NCBI GenBank assembly: GCA_963664845.1
Contig: OY761615.1
Span: forward strand, 2,542,001 to 2,606,000
DNA: 64,000 nt
From: CAIYTF01 sp963664845
GTDB lineage: Bacteria > Bacteroidota > Ignavibacteria > Ignavibacteriales > Ignavibacteriaceae
Direction: 5' to 3'
Part shown: piece by piece, positions 51,150-60,073 of the stretch
How the letters are laid out: every line of letters starts with the position of its first letter
How positions within the stretch are numbered: position 1 is the stretch's first letter
The notes under the pieces: model-generated
Told to the model about the DNA's origin: nothing
Databases searched by the model: none
Seen by the model: only the letters and a program-made list of their open reading frames with translations
Translations under genes and position numbers: made by a program

Positions 51150-52459
51150 TATCTCAGTTTCCTTCTGATAGGGAATGTCAACGAAATAACCGCATCTGAT
51201 TTTGAAACGCTCTCAACAGTAAAGCTTCCTTCATGTTTTTTCATGAAGTTGGTAATAATGCGAACATTCAAATTATCACTTTTAAATTTTTTTGATTTCA
51301 CTACGGGAGTCAGATCGGCGGTGGCTGTGATACGCAAAACGACCGCTTCATCTTCATGCCGTGTTTGCAGAATGATGCCGCCAAACTCGCCCATATAGGA
51401 TTTCAGCAGACCGAACACGTTGGCAAGAATTTGGAAAAAATAATTTGGGTGAGTCAGGATGGGCGGAATGTTTTTCCCGAGATTAAGCGCACATTCCATG
51501 TTCAAATTATCGAGCGATGACTTCACCAATCCGTAATATTCTTTTAGAAGCTCATTTAAATTGCATGGCAGTATAGAGACCTGTTTCTGATTCACATCGG
51601 CAAATTTCACCAAACGGTTGATGGTTTGCTGGATTTTTACCACTTGTGAGCGGATCCTGAATAATCCGGTATCTTCCGTTTGCTCAAGACCAATAAGATC
51701 GACCTGGCTGAGAATGACCTGGAGAGGAGTTCCGATATCTTCAAGGATTCCTTCGGTCAATTCACCAATGGCAGCCAACCTGAAATCGTTTGAAAGCTTG
51801 GCCTGGTAAGTCAGCATTTCGGAATAGGTTGCGTTGAGCCGTTCTCTCAGGGAAAGGCGTTCCAGACGCGCAATTGCCGAATTGATGATAAGATTGAGAA
51901 TGTCACGGTCAAATCGTTTAAGCGAATTCTTGTTGGCGCTGGTTAAAATGACGAAGAGTCCAACTTTGCTTGTCCCATCAAATGCCGGCTGAACAAAATA
52001 GGAAAGGGTGGAGCCGGCTGCATTCATATTGGTTAATGAGGGAAGCAGTGTTGAACGTTTTGAATCAAACACAGCCTGCAAAATTCCTTCTTTCCAATAG
52101 CGCTGCATGGCCATTGAAATTTCGGTGTCTTTATCCACTTTTGACTGGAAAAGGCTTCCGGTTTTTTCGTCATATCTGAAATACGCACATTCCTTAACCG
52201 GAATGATCTTTTTCGCATTAGTTTTCAGCAAGGCAAATGCTTCTTTAGCGTCAGTGATGCTGTTTAATTCTCTTTCGAAACTTAAAAGCAGCTCGGTCAT
52301 AAAAGCATATTTTTCGGGAACAGAACTTTCCTGATATTTTAGAAAAGTACCATCGCCCCAGGATTGTGGAGACTGGCTGCCAGCCTGGCTTTCCTGCTGA
52401 TGCATGAGTACTTGATGATACGGAACGGCATTTGCCAGAGCTTCTCTGTGTAAGCGCAT
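51149..52459 (-). CDS. GAF-domain pseudo-histidine-kinase of the flagellar operon
   Basis: 436 aa. A GAF-like sensor domain (residues about 55-195) leads to a DHp-like helix GELTEGILEDIGTPLQVILS. In active kinases this position reads GxAHEINNPL; here Glu240 replaces the phospho-acceptor His. The following ATPase-like domain lacks a recognisable N-box Asn and the DxGxG motif, ending in AVISLTFPI. It is probably a catalytically dead, protein-binding or signal-sensing relative. It starts at the stop of the HDOD gene (TAATG). Confidence 0.75.
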   Translation of the reverse strand: MRLHREALANAVPYHQVLMHQQESQAGSQSPQSWGDGTFLKYQESSVPEKYAFMTELLLSFERELNSITDAKEAFALLKTNAKKIIPVKECAYFRYDEKTGSLFQSKVDKDTEISMAMQRYWKEGILQAVFDSKRSTLLPSLTNMNAAGSTLSYFVQPAFDGTSKVGLFVILTSANKNSLKRFDRDILNLIINSAIARLERLSLRERLNATYSEMLTYQAKLSNDFRLAAIGELTEGILEDIGTPLQVILSQVDLIGLEQTEDTGLFRIRSQVVKIQQTINRLVKFADVNQKQVSILPCNLNELLKEYYGLVKSSLDNLNMECALNLGKNIPPILTHPNYFFQILANVFGLLKSYMGEFGGIILQTRHEDEAVVLRITATADLTPVVKSKKFKSDNLNVRIITNFMKKHEGSFTVESVSKSDAVISLTFPIRRKLR

Positions 52460-53343
52460 TAGTATTTTATTACCTGTATTTCCTGTTCAAGGGTAGGTTT
52501 AAAATCGTTGATGAACTTGAGTACTTCTTCTTCTGTTATTTTCAGACGTTCGCAGGCAGCAGGACTCAGCTTAAGGTCTTTATCCCAAACAATATTGCTG
52601 CTGTTTGTAAGATTAACTGCGTAGTCAGCAACGTGTACAATTGATGCAAGGTCGCAAAATTCCTTTGAGAGTTCCGGAGTGTGATGATAAAGGAGCACGT
52701 CACATAATGAAGTGGGGAGATTCCAGCGTTCTCCGAGGAAACGGCCTATTTCCTGATGAGTCATGCCCAAATGCTGGGCTTCGGCCTCTAAAAAGGGTTT
52801 ATTGTCGTTGTTAACGCTGTCGATGATGCTTACGAAGGCACCATGAAGATATTTGTGTATTACCGGTATTGCAAAATCGTGCAGAAGACCTGCCACAAAC
52901 GCTTCGCCGGAAAATCTGAATCCGAGATCGGTGGAAAGCTTTCTGGCAACGCCGCCAACCGAGTAGGAATGGATCCATACGTTTTTATAATTCAGGTTTG
53001 CATCGTTTTTGTTTTTAAATGCTTCCATAAGGGACAATGCAATCACAATATTTTTTGTATCCTTATAGCCAATTACCAGCAAGGCAAAATCGATTGTTGC
53101 AACTTTCCTGGGCAAGCCATAGAGTGAAGAGTTGGCAATCGAAAGAATTCTGGAGGAGAGGCCCTGATCCCGTCCAATCAGTCTCGCAAGATCAGAAGTT
53201 GACGTAGTAGGATCATCCAACATGCGAGAAGCTTCATACATAATTTCGCTTATAGCGGGGAGAGAATATATGTTGGTTAATACTTTTTCAGTTTTCGCAC
53301 GTTTTTCCGCATCGCCGGCGGATATATTTAAATCATTTGCCAT
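52459..53343 (-). CDS. HDOD-domain protein (copy 1)
   Basis: A 294-aa protein of the HDOD (HD-related output) family: LPAISEIMYEASRMLDDPTT, ARLIGRDQGLSSRILSIANS, FALLVIGYKDTKNIVIALSL, and a degenerate HD core GLLHDFAIPVIHKYLHGAFV, GMTHQEIGRFLGERWNLP, LLYHHTPELS. HDOD proteins are non-enzymatic or weakly active regulators linked to cyclic nucleotides and motility. It is a paralogue of the next gene upstream. Confidence 0.9.
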   Translation of the reverse strand: MANDLNISAGDAEKRAKTEKVLTNIYSLPAISEIMYEASRMLDDPTTSTSDLARLIGRDQGLSSRILSIANSSLYGLPRKVATIDFALLVIGYKDTKNIVIALSLMEAFKNKNDANLNYKNVWIHSYSVGGVARKLSTDLGFRFSGEAFVAGLLHDFAIPVIHKYLHGAFVSIIDSVNNDNKPFLEAEAQHLGMTHQEIGRFLGERWNLPTSLCDVLLYHHTPELSKEFCDLASIVHVADYAVNLTNSSNIVWDKDLKLSPAACERLKITEEEVLKFINDFKPTLEQEIQVIKY

Positions 53344-53353
53344 AACTCTGTCC

Positions 53354-54229
53354 TTAAAAGACGTTAAGTGAATCTATTTGTTCCTGGAACTGTTTTCTGT
53401 AACTGTTAATGAACGCTTCAAGATATTCCATGCTGCCCAAACGAAGTGTTTCAAGAATGCTGGGGTCGAGCTGATAGGAATCATCCCAAATATTGGAATC
53501 ATCAACAAACAGATTGGTCATGTAATCGGTCAGATGAACGAGCGCGGCCATGCTCTTGTGTTCAACTGCAAGTGATGGCTGATGATGAAAACCAACCACT
53601 TCTGAGAAGGATGATGGGAGGTTCCACCGTTCAACGAGAATCCGGCCGACTTCCTGATGATCTATACCGAGAATTTCGATTTCTGCATCTCTAAATGCAA
53701 TCCCTTTCGTTGCCACCAATTCAAGAATTTGTTTAAACTCTTTGGGAAAATGTTTGCAGATGATGGGAATTCCCAGGTCATGCAACAAACCTGCAGTGAA
53801 TGCTTCACCGCTGACGTGAAATCCAAGGTCATCCGCAATACGTTTGGCAGCCGTTGCCGTCAGCAGAGAATGTATCCAATACTTCTGCCGGTCAAATACG
53901 GTGCTGTCAAAAGTGCTTATGGAATCCATAAGCGAGAACGCAATAACAATATTTTTAATATGGTTGAATCCAAGAATAATAATCGCAAAATCGATAGTCG
54001 AAACTCTTCTTGGAATGCCATATAACGGCGAGTTTGCTACCGAGAGGATTTTCGCAACCAACGCCTGGTCTTTGCTAATCACATCACCCAAATGAGCGGC
54101 ACTTGCCTTTGGATTATCAATTACCTTATTCACCTCTTCGATGATGAAAGGAAGTGCCGGCAGTGAATATGCATTGGCCAGCAGACGTACATATTTTTCT
54201 TTTTTCTGTAAAGTGTTTTGTTCAACCAT
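53354..54229 (-). CDS. HDOD-domain protein (copy 2)
   Basis: A 291-aa paralogue of the downstream gene: LPALPFIIEEVNKVIDNPKA, DVISKDQALVAKILSVANSP, GLLHDLGIPIICKHFPKEF, LGIDHQEVGRILVERWNLPS, VGFHHQPSLA. It overlaps the end of fliA by eight bases, so it is likely regulated with the sigma factor. Confidence 0.9.
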   Translation of the reverse strand: MVEQNTLQKKEKYVRLLANAYSLPALPFIIEEVNKVIDNPKASAAHLGDVISKDQALVAKILSVANSPLYGIPRRVSTIDFAIIILGFNHIKNIVIAFSLMDSISTFDSTVFDRQKYWIHSLLTATAAKRIADDLGFHVSGEAFTAGLLHDLGIPIICKHFPKEFKQILELVATKGIAFRDAEIEILGIDHQEVGRILVERWNLPSSFSEVVGFHHQPSLAVEHKSMAALVHLTDYMTNLFVDDSNIWDDSYQLDPSILETLRLGSMEYLEAFINSYRKQFQEQIDSLNVF

Positions 54230-54842
54230 GGTTTATTATAGTTTTTGATTTTAGTTCTTTGATAACGCGGGAATGTATTTGCGAGACACGCGAAACGGTA
54301 ATGTTCAAAATTTCGGCAATCTCTTTATAGTTGAGATCTTCATAATAATACAAGCTGATGATCAGGCGGTCACGTTCCGGAAGTTCTTTAAGGGCAAGCA
54401 TGATGTTATCTCGCTGTTCATTCTGGGCCAGTGTTTCTTCGGGAAGCTGCTCTTTATTCGGCAGGATTTCATAAAGCTGATAGCCTTCGTCGCCGTCATA
54501 CTGCTCAGTTAAGGAAACGCTGTGCGCTTTGATTTTTCTGCCTTTGCCTATCATGGCTTTTGCCTGCAGTTTTCTCAATTCGTCAATAATTTTCCCACGG
54601 ATCCGTTGAATGGCATAGGTTTCAAATTTGGTTCCATATTCGGGATCAAACCGTTCAATGGCTTCGCTCAGGCCTTCGATGCCGAATTGGAAGTAATCGT
54701 CTTCATCCACGACGGCTTGGGCAATAAACCGGGAATGCTGGATGACATAGTGAACCAGATTTGTATATTGAAGCATTATTTGCTGCTTAATAGCCGAATC
54801 GGGATTGCTTTTATAAGCGCCCCACAATGTGTTGCTATTCAT
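54222..54842 (-). CDS. fliA: FliA/WhiG-type sigma factor without a sigma3 domain
   Basis: A 206-aa sigma factor. Region 2 covers about 1-92: DEDDYFQFGIEGLSEAIERF (2.2), KFETYAIQRIRGKIIDELRK (2.4). Region 4 covers about 135-206: LKELPERDRLIISLYYYEDL and YKEIAEILNITVSRVSQIHS. Between them is a flexible stretch of about 45 residues (KGRKIKAHSVSLTEQYDGDE) instead of the usual three-helix sigma3 domain. Classical FliA is about 240 aa. Presence at the head of the flagellar operon supports control of late flagellar and chemotaxis genes. Confidence 0.88.
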   Translation of the reverse strand: MNSNTLWGAYKSNPDSAIKQQIMLQYTNLVHYVIQHSRFIAQAVVDEDDYFQFGIEGLSEAIERFDPEYGTKFETYAIQRIRGKIIDELRKLQAKAMIGKGRKIKAHSVSLTEQYDGDEGYQLYEILPNKEQLPEETLAQNEQRDNIMLALKELPERDRLIISLYYYEDLNYKEIAEILNITVSRVSQIHSRVIKELKSKTIINHG

Positions 54843-55071
54843 TCTTGTTCTGTCCTGCTAGGTTTTTTTCTAATTCCCGGTCGTTTTTCATAGAACTTTT
54901 ATTAATCGACCGGATAAATACGATGGCAAGTACACTGCTCATGGCAGTAACCACGGCAAACACGGCAAACGACCGGAGAAGCGCTTGCACCACTCCAATT
55001 CCTTCCTGACTGAAGAAAAAGACCGACAGGAAGAAAACCAGTAATCCGAATTGTAGTACTATCTTGTTCAT
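54835..55071 (-). CDS. Small two-helix membrane protein at the head of the fliA operon
   Basis: 78 aa from ATG 55071 (MNKIVLQFGLLVFFLSVFFF); an earlier start at 55095 would add eight residues. Two transmembrane helices, then a charged tail NKSSMKNDRELEKN. Its end overlaps the fliA start by eight bases. No family is recognised; the position is that of an operon leader gene. Confidence 0.65.
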   Translation of the reverse strand: MNKIVLQFGLLVFFLSVFFFSQEGIGVVQALLRSFAVFAVVTAMSSVLAIVFIRSINKSSMKNDRELEKNLAGQNKNE

Positions 55072-55100
55072 ATTTTTTTCTAATTGTTTACACAAAGAAT

Positions 55101-55116
55101 GGCAAAGATTATACCA
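55101..55116 (-). promoter_or_regulatory. Candidate sigma54 promoter of the flagellar operon
   Basis: TGGTATAATCTTTGCC on the minus strand: GG and GC spaced by ten bases, in the pattern TGGYAY-N5-TTGC. It lies 30 bp upstream of the start at 55071. A second match, AGGCACTTTTATGGCA, stands at 55136-55151. Early flagellar operons are often sigma54-dependent. No sigma54 or activator gene is visible here, so this stays tentative. Confidence 0.4.
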
Positions 55117-55436
55117 GTTTTTCTCAAAAGGATTATGCCATAAAAGTGCCTTTTTGACCTATATTTTGGCTATTTTCGGGATAACAGAGAAAGTATGTGG
55201 CTATTATTAACCAAATGAAGGTATTTCGCTAGTCGGCAATTCTTGTCAATTGGAACTTAATTTGAAGGTAAAAACACGGGAAAAGTATCATGATCGGGAA
55301 TGCCAGATTTCACCGAACCGTGAAATGGCAAAAGGGAGAGGAATGGTAATTGAATTAAGTGGCAGGACTAAGCTGTTTTCCCGGTTTATGGGAACAGATC
55401 AACCGGCAGCACAAAGGCGGCACCGTAAGTTAAAGA

Positions 55437-55470
55437 CCTGTGGATGCAAACGGCAGTCTGCATCCACAGG
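55437..55470 (-). terminator. Hairpin after the rubrerythrin gene
   Basis: CCTGTGGATGCA (55437-55448) and TGCATCCACAGG (55459-55470) form a perfect 12-bp stem with a ten-base loop, 10 bp after the stop of rubrerythrin. Only a weak T-run (TCTTTAACTT) follows on the minus strand. The remaining 55117-55436 shows no gene apart from the promoter candidates. Confidence 0.65.
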
Positions 55471-55480
55471 TTTGATATAT

Positions 55481-55978
55481 TTAAAGTTTTACGAATTTTG
55501 CACCTTGTGCTCCGCATACCGGGCATTTTTCCGGGGCTGTCCCGAATTCAATATCACCGCAGACAGGGCACAACCAGATTTCGCCAACATCAAGGTCTTT
55601 TCCCTGCTGTGCAGCTTCCAACGCCATTTTATATAAATTGGCATGCACTTCTTCCGCTTTTACGGCATAGCCAAACATCCGTTTTGCTTTGTGGTTATCG
55701 GCAACGGCCTGTTCCAGCATAGGCGGATACATGCTGGTGAACTCATACGTCTCGCCACCGATGGCGTCTTTAAGATTTTCGACTGTTTTATTAATGCCAT
55801 CCATTGCTTTCAGATGGCCTTCAGCATGAATGTGCTCAGCTTCCGCAGCAGTACGGAATAATTTTGCGATATTCAGGAAACCGTCTTTTTCCGCCTGAGC
55901 CGCATATGCAGTGTATTTTTGAAACGCCTGGCTTTCGCCGGCAAATGCTTCTTTTAAGTTTTCTAACGTGGTAGCCAT
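55481..55978 (-). CDS. rbr: Rubrerythrin
   Basis: A non-heme diiron peroxidase that protects against hydrogen peroxide. 165 aa from ATG 55978 (MATTLENLKEAFAGESQAFQ); the open frame extends 12 codons upstream without family similarity. The ferritin-like half has AFAGESQAFQKYTAYAAQAE and AEAEHIHAEGHLKAM, and the C-terminal rubredoxin domain has LCPVCGD and KCPVCGA. It indicates an anaerobic or microaerophilic lifestyle. Confidence 0.97.
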   Translation of the reverse strand: MATTLENLKEAFAGESQAFQKYTAYAAQAEKDGFLNIAKLFRTAAEAEHIHAEGHLKAMDGINKTVENLKDAIGGETYEFTSMYPPMLEQAVADNHKAKRMFGYAVKAEEVHANLYKMALEAAQQGKDLDVGEIWLCPVCGDIEFGTAPEKCPVCGAQGAKFVKL

Positions 55979-56099
55979 GTTGAGCCTTTCTAATTTTTGG
56001 AATTCCATATACAAATTAGATATTTTTCCTCAGATTCAACCACTGAAAATGCGCGGTTGTCCGCAGGCAGAGTTTATTCTTAAACCGGAAGAGTCACAT

Positions 56100-57110
56100 T
56101 TAAGTTTCGAGGATGTTCATTTTCATTCCGGCGGTGCAGTTTGTGCACATGGGCTCGCCTTTGCGATTATTCAGTATCCGCTGCCTAAATGAATGATAGA
56201 GCGGAGAATTCCAAATTTCGCGGAAAGGGGTCTCATAACTGTTCCCAAGAGGATATTCTGCATCTTTATCAAAGCAACAGGGGACCACTACCCCATCCCA
56301 GGTGACAACTGACGTCTGCCAAAGTGCAAAACATTGGTTCTTCATCTCCCCTTTAACCCGTAGTGTTTCACCATCAACGATATAGCGCTGGTATTTCAGG
56401 TTTTCAGGCAGAAAATTTCGCGCAGATTCAACCGAGTACACCTGCATGGTTTTAAGAACCACTTTATCGGCGCCAAGTGCTTTTCCATATTTAACCACAT
56501 CTTCCACCTGATGCTCATTTTGCTTCATTACAATGAATTGCAACTCTACATAGGGCACTTTCAAGCCCAGTCGTTTCCTTGTCTCCAGAAGCAGCCGCAA
56601 GCCCTTGTCTGCCTGAGCAAAGGTGCCACCTATGCGGTAGTTCTGATACGTTTCTTCATCCAGCCCGTCCATCGAGTAGATAATTTTATCAGGTGCATTG
56701 GCAATGAGTTTTTCAACATTCCTTTCAGAAATAAAAGATCCGTTGGTACTGATGGAAACATACATTCCCTTTTGCCTGGCATACATAATCATTTCGGGCA
56801 GTTGTTTGTTTATGTAGGGCTCCCCTTGCAGAAAAAGCTGTAAATAGAATGATTCAGAGGCTATTTGATCAATCAGGTTTTTAAACGGATCAAGAGGCAT
56901 CATTCCCAGCGGGCGGGTGAGAGCGCCGAGTCCGGAGGGACACTCGGGGCACTGGAAATTACACCGGTTCGTTGGCTCAATAGAAAATGAGATGGGGATG
57001 CCCCATACAACGGGTTTCCGCGTGATGCGTGAGTATTGATAGGATGCCATTATCTTGAGAGAGTTGAGCGCCCTTTTACGAGTGATTTTCCGAAGCAAGT
57101 TTATTTCCAT
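56100..57110 (-). CDS. Radical SAM/SPASM-domain protein
   Basis: 336 aa. The radical SAM cluster is Cys50-x3-Cys54-x2-Cys57 in EPTNRCNFQCPECPSG, and the C-terminal SPASM region has further Cys (MKNQCFALWQ, VVVPCCFDKDAEYPLGNSYE, PMCTNCTAGM) for one or two auxiliary clusters. Such enzymes modify peptides or build cofactors. No peptide precursor is evident next to it, so the substrate is unknown. It is monocistronic, on the minus strand. Confidence 0.9.
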   Translation of the reverse strand: MEINLLRKITRKRALNSLKIMASYQYSRITRKPVVWGIPISFSIEPTNRCNFQCPECPSGLGALTRPLGMMPLDPFKNLIDQIASESFYLQLFLQGEPYINKQLPEMIMYARQKGMYVSISTNGSFISERNVEKLIANAPDKIIYSMDGLDEETYQNYRIGGTFAQADKGLRLLLETRKRLGLKVPYVELQFIVMKQNEHQVEDVVKYGKALGADKVVLKTMQVYSVESARNFLPENLKYQRYIVDGETLRVKGEMKNQCFALWQTSVVTWDGVVVPCCFDKDAEYPLGNSYETPFREIWNSPLYHSFRQRILNNRKGEPMCTNCTAGMKMNILET

Positions 57111-57581
57111 TGGGACAAGATAAGAGTTTCACCGGTATTAGAAAATCCATATCGGGCAGAAATTACCCAATTAAAATATAGTTACCCGCAGCAAGCAGTT
57201 GCCGGTTAATTCAGCTTCACTATACGGTCAGAACAAAAAATAGTAAAATATATTTTAAAATAAATAAAATTAGCCCGTTAAGCAGAGGACAAACATTTAT
57301 TAAGGCATATACGAAATCATTCCCCGGTAATTTTAACTGCCTGATTGAAAAAACTAAAACAATTACCTATATCGTCTTCTCATAGAACATTTCGTTATTA
57401 AATTTATTTGTAATTTCCCTTAAGCATTTATTCTTTTATTTGACAGCAATTAAGCACAGAGTCATGTACAGTACACGTATGTTACCTCATAGATTTCTTT
57501 TGCCGTGTCGGCGCTCCATGCAGCTATTGCTTTTATCCCCCGATTACTCAACAAACATTATTAACTAACCTCAAAGAACCC
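57111..57581. other. Divergent promoter region
   Basis: A 470-bp AT-rich gap between the radical SAM gene (minus) and the malic enzyme gene (plus). TTGACA stands at about 57440 without a good -10 at 17 bp. There is no ORF that looks coding and no RNA gene. Confidence 0.45.
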
Positions 57582-59855
57582 ATGAAACTAACAAAAAAAG
57601 AAGCGCTCGATTATCATAGCGTTGGAAGGAAGGGAAAGATTGAAGTCGTTCCCACCAAGCCCTGCTTAACGCAGAGGGACCTTTCATTGGCTTATACCCC
57701 TGGCGTGGCAGATCCCTGCCTGGAAATTCACGATCATCCCGAACTGGTGTATGAATATACTGCCAAAGGAAATTTGGTTGCAGTTATATCAAACGGAACC
57801 GCTGTTCTTGGACTTGGTGACATCGGACCTGAAGCAGGCAAACCCGTTATGGAAGGTAAAGGAGTATTGTTTAAAAGATTCGCCGATATCGACGTGTTTG
57901 ATATTGAAATTAAAAGCCATAACGTCGATGAAATTATTAAGTGCGTGCAGATGCTTGAGCCAACGTTTGGCGGCATTAACCTTGAAGACATCAAAGCTCC
58001 GGAGTGCTTCTATATTGAAGAAGCATTGAAGAAAACAATGAATATACCGGTCTTTCACGATGATCAGCACGGAACCGCCATCATCAGCGGCGCTGCTTTG
58101 CTCAATGCCTGCGAGATTACCGGCAAAGACATCAGCAAATTGAAAGTTGTTTTCAACGGTGCCGGAGCTGCCGCAAATGCCTGCGCCAATCTGCACATCC
58201 GCCTCGGCGTAAGCAAAGAGAATATCATCATGTGCGATACCAAGGGCGTAATCTACAAAGGGCGCACCAATGGCATGAATGAATTTAAGGAAGTGTTCGC
58301 CGCAGACACTCCTCTGCGCACACTTGAGGAGGCTCTTGCAGGCGCTGATGTATTTGTCGGGCTCTCCGTTGCCAACGTCGTTTCGAAGCAAATGATCAAA
58401 TCCATGGCAAAAGATCCCATCGTGTTTGCCATGGCGAACCCGAACCCGGAGATAACCTATGAAGATGCCATTGAAGCACGTCCTGATGTTATAATGGCTA
58501 CCGGCCGTTCTGACTATCCAAACCAGATCAATAACGTATTGGGTTTCCCGTTCATCTTCAGAGGCGCACTCGATGTTCGCGCATCCACCATTAATGAAGA
58601 GATGAAGAGAGCTGCATCCTACGCGCTTGCAGAACTGGCCAAAGAAGAAGTTCCTGAAATTGTACGCCGTGCGTATGGCGGACAGGAAATAAAATTCGGC
58701 CGCGAATATATTGTTCCAAAGCCATTCGACCCTCGCGTACTTACGTATGTGGCACCTGCGGTTGCAAAAGCAGCAATTGAAACAGGCGTGGCCCGCATCG
58801 TTATAACTGACTGGGAAGAATACAAAGAACAATTGCGCGAACGCCAGGGATTCTCCCGTGAAGTTGTGCGCAGACTTTTCGAGAAAGCGCGCAACAACCC
58901 ACGCAGAATTGTTTTCCCGGAAGGCGAGCAATACAAAATATTACAGGCCGCACAGATCGCTGTTGAAGATGGAGTAGCGCATCCCATTCTGCTTGGGAAC
59001 AAAGAAAAGATTAAACAGATAGCAGAAGAGCACAATGTTGACATGTCTGATTTCGAGATTGTTGATCCGGCAAACTTCGACAAAATTGACACCTATGCGG
59101 AAGCACTTTATGCAATGCGTCAACGTAAAGGAATGTCAAAAAACAGCGTCTATACTCAGCTAAAGAATCCGAATTATTTCGGTGCGATGATGGTTCACCT
59201 TAATGAGGCGGACGGCATGATATCCGGCATTACCAGCTCTTATCCGAACACAATTCGTCCGGCACTTCAGGTAATACAATTGGCCGAAGGCGTAAAACGG
59301 GTATCGGGCTGCTACGTAATTATAGTGAAGAAACGTGCATATTTCTTTGCAGACACAACGGTCAACGTTGACCCGAATACGGAAGAGCTTGCCGAAATAG
59401 CGATCAACACAGCAGAAATTGTCAAACGTTTCGGCCTGGAACCGAAAATCGCCATGCTGTCATTTAGCAATTTTGGTTCGGCACCCTATCCGCAATCAAT
59501 AAAAGTTGCAAAAGCAGTTCAACTCGTCAAGCAAAAAAGGCCGGACTTGAAAATTGAAGGCGAAATGCAGGCAGATACCGCATTGGTGCCAGAGATACTT
59601 GCGCAGCAATTCCCGTTCGCGGAGTATAAAGGCCCGGCCAATACACTTATCTTCCCTAATCTTGAGGCGGGAAACATAGCGTATAAAATGATGGAGCGCG
59701 TTGGCAACGCGGAAGTGATTGGACCAATCCTCATGGGGTTGAGCAAACCCGTTCACGTTCTGCAAAAAGGTGCTGAAGTCAGTGATATCGTTAATATGAC
59801 TGCAATTGCAGTTGTGGAAGCGAATGAAAAACTTGCTGCAGTAAAAAACAGTTAA
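57582..59855 (+). CDS. maeB: Malic enzyme fused to a phosphotransacetylase-like domain
   Basis: A 757-aa bifunctional-type NADP malic enzyme that decarboxylates malate to pyruvate. Residues about 1-420 are the malic enzyme (LAYTPGVADPCLEI, GLGDIGPEAGKPVMEGKG, VFHDDQHGTAIISGAALLNA, VFNGAGAAANACANLH). Residues about 430-750 are the phosphate acetyltransferase-like domain (NPRRIVFPEGEQYKILQAAQ, then ADGMISGITSSYPNTIRPAL), which is regulatory in MaeB proteins and not known to be catalytic. Followed by a terminator. Confidence 0.95.
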   Translation: MKLTKKEALDYHSVGRKGKIEVVPTKPCLTQRDLSLAYTPGVADPCLEIHDHPELVYEYTAKGNLVAVISNGTAVLGLGDIGPEAGKPVMEGKGVLFKRFADIDVFDIEIKSHNVDEIIKCVQMLEPTFGGINLEDIKAPECFYIEEALKKTMNIPVFHDDQHGTAIISGAALLNACEITGKDISKLKVVFNGAGAAANACANLHIRLGVSKENIIMCDTKGVIYKGRTNGMNEFKEVFAADTPLRTLEEALAGADVFVGLSVANVVSKQMIKSMAKDPIVFAMANPNPEITYEDAIEARPDVIMATGRSDYPNQINNVLGFPFIFRGALDVRASTINEEMKRAASYALAELAKEEVPEIVRRAYGGQEIKFGREYIVPKPFDPRVLTYVAPAVAKAAIETGVARIVITDWEEYKEQLRERQGFSREVVRRLFEKARNNPRRIVFPEGEQYKILQAAQIAVEDGVAHPILLGNKEKIKQIAEEHNVDMSDFEIVDPANFDKIDTYAEALYAMRQRKGMSKNSVYTQLKNPNYFGAMMVHLNEADGMISGITSSYPNTIRPALQVIQLAEGVKRVSGCYVIIVKKRAYFFADTTVNVDPNTEELAEIAINTAEIVKRFGLEPKIAMLSFSNFGSAPYPQSIKVAKAVQLVKQKRPDLKIEGEMQADTALVPEILAQQFPFAEYKGPANTLIFPNLEAGNIAYKMMERVGNAEVIGPILMGLSKPVHVLQKGAEVSDIVNMTAIAVVEANEKLAAVKNS

Positions 59856-59912
59856 TGCAGATCACCCACCCCGTAACAGGCTTGGGTGATGTCAAAAAAG
59901 AAATCTGACATT

Positions 59913-59948
59913 AAATGTACACTCCTCAACAGGGGTGTACATTTTTTT
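59913..59948 (+). terminator. Rho-independent terminator after maeB
   Basis: AAATGTACACTCC (59913-59925) pairs with GGGGTGTACATTT (59932-59944) with one G-U pair, a six-base loop TCAACA and a run of seven T. A second hairpin, ATCACCCA (59861-59868) with TGGGTGAT (59883-59890), precedes it. Confidence 0.85.
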
Positions 59949-60073
59949 GTAAACGGGTTCAAACCGGTTAAGTGGGGGACAGTTCGATGGGGGGATTCAC
60001 TGCATAAGGATATTATTACATCAGTTGTTTCTGCCAGGATCTTTTCATCACATTTATTGTCAGTGTCTGAAGC

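Noticed and set aside
57789..58931. Antisense open frame of 380 codons opposite the malic enzyme gene
   Set aside because: It runs opposite a clearly conserved enzyme, is Cys/Phe-rich without a family match, and reflects codon bias on the other strand.
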